64,000 nucleotides of DNA from the NCBI RefSeq assembly GCF_964275005.1, contig NC_092701.1, positions 10,163,453 to 10,227,452 of the forward strand, given 5' to 3'. Made by a program: the position numbers and the translations under genes. The stretch's first letter is position 1. Each line of letters opens with the position of its first letter. This stretch comes from Diadema setosum (Eukaryota > Echinodermata > Echinoidea > Diadematoida > Diadematidae). The notes below the pieces were generated by a model that saw only the letters and a program-made list of their open reading frames with translations, was not told the DNA's origin and ran no database searches. Of this stretch, positions 35,784 through 46,100 are shown one piece after another.

Positions 35784-38700
35784 AGTATTGGTGTACATGT
35801 ATCTTGGCAAGGACCACAATAAAATCCACAAATCTGTAGTCCTACGTACAGAGAGGTGGTCCCACCTCCCCAGTCCTCCACGCATGGCACTATCGATATT
35901 GTAGTACATGATGTGAAATTATAAATGCCTCTTTAAATGGAGATTGGCATGGGATTGGAATGCAGGTTGATGCTGAACTGGAGAGACTGTCTAGGAATCC
36001 CCTCTTCCTGGGCCTGAGACATATCCTGGATCTTGAAGAGCCTGGCTGGATAGAGCGAAAGGATGTACGATGCACCCTGGGTAAACTGGAGAAGTTGAAC
36101 TTAACCTTTGACCTCTTGCTCAGGTACGAGGTCCCAGCAAGGATCCAATTTGCACAATCCCTTCCGTTTGAAATACATGTAGCCTATCACCAGTGTTATG
36201 GTGATTAAGTGGCAGTTATGCAGAAGAACAAAACAAATGATCGCTGTAAAATAAGACCATTTCACTGAGAATTGTACAAGATTTTGTAATTTTGTCCCGA
36301 GTTCACCATGGTAGCATATGTGACTGTGCATCACAAAATGAACAAAAAGTCGCATGCACTGATTTTGTGTGAGGGCTGAAAATAAAATGAAATGGGTCAA
36401 CCTAGCCAGTCATGGCTTTTTCAAATTTTCTGAAAAAGCAAGTCTTCTTCCACATTATGCTATGATTTGGGATCATAAAACAGCAGGAAAGTGTGATTTT
36501 TAGCAGTTTATCTTGAACACTTTATTTTAGAATAGTGTGAGTAGGTGTGACTTTACAGTCCCCTTTTCATTTCTTAAACACTCTGTACACACTCTTCACT
36601 TTCAACTCTAATAAGTTACAGAAAGGACAATGCTGTACTGCTTTCAAAGTTAGCATTTATCATGGACAGACTGTGCTTATAAAGCTTATTCAATATCAGC
36701 TTAATCCGATAATCCCTTTATTGTTGTTACTCTGGTGGTTTATATCTTGTTTTTTGTCCACTTCATCACACAGCTAGCATGGCTTGGTAAAGATTGAGCG
36801 CTTGAATAGACCCTGTGCTTCAGAGCCTCTTTTCTCAGTTCACACTTTTCTTGAGTGTGTGCTTTCTTTCCAATATTTAGATAGGTTAGGAGAGTCCATT
36901 TGAATTGAGATACACATCATTTTAAAGCTTAGAGTCTGCTTTTTCAGAATATGCTCTTAGTTAAAAATCAATTTCTTGTGACTTTTTGTTGGTTTTGTCA
37001 TGCACAGTCACAATCCATGGTGGATGTCTGGTCCATGAAAAAAAAAAAAAAATGCAATAAAAAAAGTGTACATTGTAGCTTTCACATGCATGTGTCAGTC
37101 TGTGTTGTTATTGCATGCCTGTTGGCGTCCTCAACTTGTCTTGTGCATTAATGCTGCCAAAATGTGATGGACCGAATTCAAACTTCCTTTGTGAATTTGG
37201 GACTTTGAGATCGTATGTACAAAGGGTTGTACATCGATCCTGTTATCATGGCAAAGTGTTTAAAGCTGTTAATGTGCCAATCAGGCAATTAGCTCAACTT
37301 GACACTCTCTATTGTGTGCATTCAGGAATCCATCCGAAATTACCCTATTTAAAGATTAGCAAGCCCACTCAGGCGTAGAATTGTGCCTCAGGCCATTGTG
37401 ACTTGACAGCGATTACAGGATTTGATAGATTAACCTCTTTTCATAGCTAATTGGTTTCACTACATCCATTCCAGTTGGCAAAGAAAGCATTTCATCATGC
37501 GTGCCAAGCTATGAAAAAAGTGCAGTAAAGGGTTTCAAATCACCCCATGGTTTATTTGACAAATCTCCTGCATGCTTCACTGAATATCTTTCCACTTCCA
37601 AGCAATTCTGTCTGTCCTGTTTGTCCAGTCGTGGCTGGCCTTCTTCCAGACCATGGCAGGATTTTGGAAATGATGGAAATAAGTCAGACAAATAATATAT
37701 CACTGGAAAGCAGTGAGGCTGGAGAAATTGAAAGTGCCCATGTCAGGAAATTGATGTTTGCCCAGGTAACATGCCCATTATGGAACCCATGTGGGCATAC
37801 TCTGGGCCACCAGGCGAGGGGAAGTCTCATATGATTGTAAACACTCTTTTTAGTTTGAATATGATGTTCTTTTGGTTGGTAAAGCATGGTCTTGAGTAGG
37901 CAAGTATTACTGTACAAAATAATAGACACAACAATGATTATGATCAATGCGAAGTCATTCAAAATAAAGTCCAGGTCAGCCAGTACTATTTTATTTCTCA
38001 AATGTAGAAATATACCATGTACACCTCATAGGTACCGTTGAAGAATACAATGTGGATACAAACACTTTGCATTCCTTCGAATGCTCTCAATGGGGGCTGG
38101 ATATTGGATGGAAGATACCGTAGTGTAGGAATATTACCCTCTGCCGGATGGCAAGAGGTTTGGTACAGTAGGACCAGTTTTCGGGCTGAACAAGAAGTAC
38201 ATGTATGTGCACATGTTGACATATTTGCATTGATTTTGTGAATATGTTTCACCATGGTACTTTCCATACAATAAAGGGGGAGATTATGATTACCTCATAT
38301 ACATATGATGGATATTTACAGTGGGGACAATTCAAATAATAAGGAGGATGTACTGTAGAGCCCACAAATGTCAAAATCGTCCACGGATGTCAAAATTACC
38401 ACAAATGTCATAACACGGCAACCACAAATATCAAATCTGATTAACCACAAATTTTCTGGGGGGGGGGGGGCATGGGGGCATGTGCCCCCCTCCCCCCATC
38501 TGATTGCCAAAAAAAAAAAAGAGCACCAGGACCCAGCATATGTGTGTTGGGGGGGGGGGGGGGGGTGGGGGGGAGAGATGCCCCATATCCGTCGGCCCAT
38601 GGTACATCCCTGAACTGGGCAAAACAAAAGAAGAGCTACCACAAAAGTTATTAAGTCAACTGTAGTATATGATGTGAGCTAACTCAGAAAATTTTGATGT

Positions 38701-41700
38701 AATCACATGTATGTGTACTATATATGTACACTATTATGATGCAATCATTGAGTTTTGACATTTGCGGTTGACGCGTTATGACATTTGCGGGTAATTCTGG
38801 AATCAACCGTCATCCACCCACCAAGTTTCATCCCATTTAACAGACAGATGGACAGACAGACCAAAGAGGCGGGAAGAGACTCCTACCACCTCCCTGCCAG
38901 ATGGACAGACAAACACTTATCAAATTATAGTATGATTCACTATTTTTCATAGTTTTAATGCAAGCAATGACATTTGTGGTTAACGCATTTCAATGACACT
39001 TGCAGTAAAAATGGAAATTTTGACATTCGTGGTGTACGTGATATGACATTTGTGGTTGACGTGTTATGACAGTTGTGGTTGATGTGTTAAGACATTTGTG
39101 GTTAATTTTGACATTTGCGGTTGACGTATTATGCGGTTGACGTATTATGACATTTGTGGTACTTTTGACATAAGTGGATGATTTTGACATTTTTGTGGAC
39201 TCTACAAGGCCTTTCCAAGTAAACCAGTGAGTCATAAGGGTTCCAGGGCATTTTAATAAGGAGGAATATAAGGAACGGGGAGAAGTACACAATTTTGTAC
39301 CTTACATGATGTGTTATTTTAGGGATCCATGCATATGAAAATGAACTGGGCAAGCCCTTTCATACAGGTATTTGCCCATGTGGGCTTCAGAATGAAATTG
39401 GAAGTCCAGGACACTTGCCAATATGGGACCCATATGAGCATACTCTGGGCTGTCTGGGCATTGCAGAATCCCATTGCTTGTGGATCCATATATAGTGGGT
39501 ATCATATAATAGAAATGAACTGGGCAAAACCATCCATAGATAGTCAAGTAAATGCCCATGTGGGCTCCATATAGGAATGAAATTTGCAAACCCAGTATGG
39601 TAACTTGCCAATATGGGACCCATATGGCCATACTCTGCATGGGCCATCTGAGCAAGGGGGAATCCCTTTTATTATGAATACTGCGTGTGGAATCCGTATT
39701 GGTTAAACCTTGTGGGTATCGTGGAAATGAACTGGTCAAAACCATTCATAGGTAAGATAAATGCCCATGTGGGCACAATAATTATAGTCCCCTGAATGAA
39801 GTGGGCAAACCCAGTAACTTGCCAGTATGGGACCCAACATGGACACTTGGGATCTTTGTTAAACCCATGTGGGTATCTTATGTGACCGTGCATCACTAAA
39901 CAAACAAGCAGTCGCACCCCTTGATTTTACAGTTAAATGGGTTGACTAAGTCAATATTGAGTTTTTCATATTTTCTGAAAGAACTATCATTTTTTCTACA
40001 TTATTCTATTGTTTGGGATCAGAACAGTTTTTCTGCAACCTCTTTTTTTGGGAGAGTAGAATGATCAGGTATGTACTTGAGGCCCCTTTCATTTCTTGAA
40101 ATCCTTTGTACGCTCTTCACTTTCAAGTCCAATACCTGTTGAAAGGATAATGCTACTGCTTTGAAAGTTGGTGTTAATCATGGACAGAATGTGTTAATAG
40201 AACATACTCAATTTCAGCTTACCCTGATAATCCCTTCACTGTTGTTGCTCCAGTGGTTGACATCCTGTGTTTTGTCCCTTTTATTGCCCAGCTAGTGCAG
40301 CATGATGAAAGATAAGTGCTTGAATAGACCCTGTACTTCAGAGCCTCTTTTCTCAGTTCACACTTTTCCAAAGTGTGTGCTTTCTGTCCAGTATTTACTG
40401 TAAGTAGGTCAGGGGAGTCCATTTGAATTGAGTTTACTGGGTATACATCATTTTAAAGCTTAGAATCTGCTCTTTTAGAATCTGTCCTTAACTAAAAATC
40501 CCGTGTCTGGCGACATTTTGTTGGTTTTGTGATGCAGGGTCACATGCGAAATAAAGTGGGCAAATCCATTCATGGGTATTAAAGATACATGTGAGTAAAT
40601 ACCCATGTGGGCTTCATGTGGGAAATGGAATGCACGGGCAAACCCATCTGGGTGAGATAAACTGTCCATATGGGTGTCATGGAAATGCCTACATGGGTAC
40701 AGTAGCAGATGAACAAACGAAAACCCATTTTTGGTGGTACACAAAATACCTGTATGATTACCGTATCATACAATGGCAATCATCTGAGGATGGAATGGGC
40801 AAACTAATCTTGGTAAGATTTTACCGTATGTATACTCCTACAGGTCAGTGGGAACAAAGTGGGGAAACCAATCTGGGAAATATTTGTTAATGCCCGCATA
40901 GGCACCACGTGGGAATGAAATGGACAAACCAATCAGGGGTAATCCCAGTCCTGTCTAGGTTAGATAATTCAGAAATTTACCTAAGGATCTTTGTGAGAAT
41001 GAGTAGGACCCTAGCACAATGCAATGAGCATATAATAAGCCAGTTTGGAGTTAGCTCATGTAAAAATGGGTACAAATTACTCTTTTTTTTCCCTCAGTTC
41101 GTTAGGCACTTCACTTGTTTTCAAAGCGGAAAAAAAATGCAGCTGCTTGTAGCTTGCCCGACATAACAATACGCAGAATTCTTCAATCATGTACTTAAAC
41201 AAAGGCTGAACTTACGTAGACCAGGTGGCCAGAAATATCCATGATCAACACAGTCATGTGAAAGCATCTATAGGTTATTTGGCATTGAAGGTATTGGCAG
41301 TCTTTTCGTATTGATATTGCCAAATACCACTTTTGCTGTCAGGTGGACGTGATGGCAAGCACCATTAAGGATACTTGAATAATCATTACGTCACAGATGC
41401 TTATCTCAGTGAATTTCAAAACCAACTTGCCCTGTTGGTACGAATGTCCTTTTTCTGCTCATGTGCAAAGTGGAACTCCGAACTGGCTTATTGTGGACGC
41501 TTCAAATCTAATTGAATGATATTTGAAGTGTTAAACTAAAGTTTAAACTGAGATGATTTGTGTTTGGAGATTCCATTCATACATGAAAAGTAAAGGCACT
41601 GCATCTCCTTCAGTTTGACACGTTTACATTCACTGGAATTCTTGCTCTGGTTCTGGTAACATATTAATTTTGATTTTTTTTTTTTAATTTTTTTTCATTA

Positions 41701-43063
41701 CCATTTACCATTTATTGTAGCTGAGTAAGGAACTAGACACAAAAATTGCTGCCAACTTTTGGATGAAAGAGTGACAAAATTACAGTCCATTCATATTGTT
41801 GAAAAGATACTTCAAATGTCAACTGAAAAATAGGAAAGTATTCATTTCTTCACAGCTGGAGACATTACTCTCTAATATTGTCTCAAAAGCACAATGCTAT
41901 GAAATCAGCCTTTTGTGTGTCATGGTGTCTGAAAAGCTGGTTAAGCCCAGCTGGTTTATTGCAGAATTGCAACTGCATGTATATTTTTTATTCCTTTATT
42001 CTAAAGTATCCTATGAAAGTTTTGGTGGCTTTTATGGGGAAGATATATGTGCAACATTGGATTAAATGCCTTTTGTTTTTCTGATCACTCCTCAGACCCC
42101 ACACTCTGCACTATGCCAAGGAAATCGCCACAGAGTTTCCCAAGCTGCGCCTCATCATCAATCACCTCGCAAAACCAAAAATCAGGGACAGGGAGTTTGA
42201 CAGCTGGGCCGAAGAAATAAGCAGGGCTGCCGAAAATCCAAATGTATTTGTGAAACTGTGAGTCTTTATTTTTTCTGGATTATCTGGTGTCTGTCTGTGC
42301 CTATTTATATCCTCACCAAATGAAGGTTGAGGGGGTTTTAGGAATCAGAGTGTAGCCGGTCCGTGGGGCAGGTGAGCATATGTGGGCTTGGATGGTCAGT
42401 TGGTCTATTCCGAATGTTGTGCATCGAATTACTTTTTAAACATTTGAGAGATAGAATTGACAAGTGGGCATTAATACAATTTATGTAGAAGTCAGGACAC
42501 ATTTTTTTTTCTAAAAATCAAAATCTGACAATGTGTTGCCATGGTAATGGCTTTCAGAAATTAAAACAGCATAGAAATGTTTATAGGTTTACTCCCTCAA
42601 TTTCTAAGCAGGTTACTTGAAAGTTGGTGCATGTGACCACTATAGTATGAGTATGTTGATGTACAAGTTATATTTTTCGTTTATAATGGTATTGCCATGG
42701 ACATAGCTTTAAAAATAATAAAAAAAAATATATATATGGGCCATGACGCGAGAAAAGGGCCCTTAGCGCCGCTGCGCGCAAACGCCAGAAAACGGCGCGG
42801 AAGTTTAACAAAGCAATAAGCGCAAAAAAGATCAACTAGCTAACTACACAGAAAAGCATCTAGACGCATAAAGAATGACCGGATTTTGGACAAAACATGC
42901 TGTTTTGAATGTCGTAATTGGAGCATTTAGGAGTAGAATTTCAGACAAATGTTTGCATATCCAAATACGTCATGTAGAGTTTCTTCTACAATATGGAGGT
43001 GAAAACTCATTTTCGGTATATAATGCCCTAAGGGCCTTTTTCTCGCGTCACGGCCCATATATA

Positions 43064-43157
<94 letters not shown>

Positions 43158-46100
43158 GAATTAAGCCAACTCTCCATCAGTTTTTTTATGCCTCCGGAGT
43201 GGTGCCGGAGGCATTCTGTTTTCGGGTTGTCCGTCCGTCCGTCCGTAATGAATTTTGTGGACAGGGTAACTATCAAAACCTTTTGAGGTATCCTAATGAA
43301 ACTTGGCATGTATGTGTATAAGAGGGTGAAGTTGTGCCTATCAACTTTTGGGTGCACATGCCCAAGGTCAAATATCAAAAGGTCAAGGTCAAATACATAA
43401 AATTTCACCATTTCCATCATATCTATGCAATGCCTGAAGATATTTTCTTGAAACTTAGTGTATACATGTATTGCCCGATCAAGATTCTCTGGTGAAAGTT
43501 TGGGTCATGAGGTCAAAGGTCAAAAGGTCAAGAAAAATGTTAAAACTTCACCTTTTTTCTCTGTACCTTGGAAATTGTTCAAGGTATCTTCATGGAACAT
43601 AGTATATATACATACTGACTGGCAGTGATTATCTAGAGAATTTAGGGTTCATGGGGTCAAAGGTCAAGGGCAACACTTCAAAATTTTACTATTTCCCTCA
43701 TGTTTATGCAATGCCACCAGGATTAATTTTTTTTTACACTTGGTGTATGCATGTATAACCTAATAGAGATTCCTGGAAAGTTTTTTTTTTCTTTTGTTTT
43801 TGCCTCAAAGGTCAAAAGGTCAAAAGGTCAAAGATCAAGTGAAAGTGCTGAACTAAGTTTTTCCTTCATATCTCGGAAGTGGCTCAAGTTATCTTGAAAC
43901 GTACTACATATTTATGCATGTTCTGCCTGACAGTGATTATCTTATGAATTTTAGGGTCAAAGGCCAGATGAAAATGGTAACAATTTACTAATACTATTCA
44001 ATACAGAAATTGCACTTTTTCTCCATACCTTGGAAATTACTCAATGCATAAACGTATGAATGGGTCAAAGTCAAGTTAAAGTCCTTAAATCCCAAATACA
44101 TGCTCTCCTATTCATCGAATTAAACCTAGGTCAAGGAAGGTGGACATCCAACACATTTGTGACAAACTTGTCATTTTAATATTTTGCCAAATTTGTGAAA
44201 ATGTAATCACACATTGTCCACATGTACTATCTAGACCTATTAGGAGAATCATGCATTATGGCGGAGGCATACCAGTCGCCATAGCGACATTTCTAGTAGT
44301 ACAATGTATTTTACTAAAAATTTGTCCTTGTGACCTATATGACGTAAAATTGTGCATGATGCATCTTTCATCATTATGAAACTGTGTGTTGATGTGGTAA
44401 GAGTAAGTTATTGATGCATAGACAATAACGTTCAAAATATACTGTATTATGGATTGAACTTAGTTTTTTAGCATTTAACTTATGTATTTGGCACATGTGA
44501 CCAAAATACCTTTTACATATGTAAATGTGATCTTTCAGACATGATCATAACAAATTATGTGACCATGCATCACAAAACCAACAAAAAGTCGCACCCCTTA
44601 ATTTACGTGAGGAATCAGAATGGGTGAAATGGGTCGACTGAGTCAATCTTGAGTTTCTCGCATTTCTGAAAGAACTATCCTTCTTCTACCTTATTCTTTA
44701 GTGTGAAATCATAACACGAATGGGAAAGTGTGTTTTCAGCAGATTTTCTACAACCCTTTTTGGAGGAGATTAGAATGAACAGGTATGGTATTGAGGCCCC
44801 TTTTCATTTCTTGAAATCCTTTGCACACTCTTCACTTTTCAGGTCTGATAATTTTTGAAAGGACATGCTGCTGCTTTGAAATGTTAAAGTTTTCACGGCG
44901 CGTTTCGATTATGGCTCATTACTTTTGTCCCCTATATCCGTTTGTGACCAAACTTGGATGGTAGATGTCCCTTGGGGAGATGAAATTCATCACAAGGTTA
45001 AAGGTCACAGCGGACAGGGGTGAACAAATTTTTAGCCCCCAATGTTAAGTTTTTACGGCGTTGTTTCGATTATGGCTCGTAACTTTTGACCCATATGTCC
45101 GTTTGTGATTAAACTTGGCTGGTAAATGTCCCTTTGGGAGTTGAAGGTAACAAGGTCAAAGGTCATAGGTGGGGTCAATGAACTTCTGGGATTTAGAAAA
45201 ACATTAATTTTTTCTACGCGTATGGGTGAGACACATTTTGGCACTTGCCTTGTCTTCTGGTATAATCCAACATTGTTGTTTTTTTTTTCCTCCTGCTAAT
45301 GTTCTCCAGGTCTGGAATGGTTACGGAAGCAGATCCCGAGAACTGGAAACCAAGCGATCTGAAACCATATGTGCATGTAAGATAATTCTACCTTGTAGTC
45401 TTCTTCAAATTTGGCATGGTTTTTAGCTCACCTGAGCCAAAGGCTCACGTGAGCTATTGCGATCGCCCTTCGTCCGGCGTCCGTCGTGCGTCGTCCGTCG
45501 TGCGTCGTCCGGCGTCCGGCGTCCGGCGTCCGGCGTGCGTAAACTTTTTACATTTTCATCTTCTTCTTGAAAACCCCAAGACCGATTTTCATCAAACTTG
45601 GCAGGTAGCATCCCTAGGGGGTTAGGAACTCAATTTGTTAAAATGGACACCATGCCCCACCCAGGGGCCCTAGGGGGGCCCAAACCCCCCAAAATTAAGG
45701 AATCTGCAAAAATCTTCTTCTCTAGAACCAGAAGTGATAGAGCTAAGTTGATACTATGAGTTAGCACATTAATGACTGTAGTTTCAAGTTTGTTCATGGC
45801 AGAATCAGGGGTGCCCCCCTTGGGACCCAGGGGAGGGGGGTGGGGAGGGGTCCTAATGGGGCCTAAATTATACATTTTCATCTTCTTCTTGAGAACTCCA
45901 TGACCAATTTTCACCAAACTTGGCAGGTAGCATCCCTAGGGGATTAGGATCTCAATTTGTTAAAATGGGCACCATTCCCCACCCAGGGGCCCCGGGGGGG
46001 GGGGGGGGGGGGGGGGCAAACCCCCCAAAATGAAGGAATCTTTAAAAATTTTCTCTAGAATCAGAAGTTATAGAGCTAAGATAATACTATGAGTGAGTAC

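Noticed and set aside
39314..39745. 143-residue minus-strand frame
   Set aside because: Lies entirely in the GTGGGCAT degenerate repeat; peptide periodicity follows the DNA repeat.
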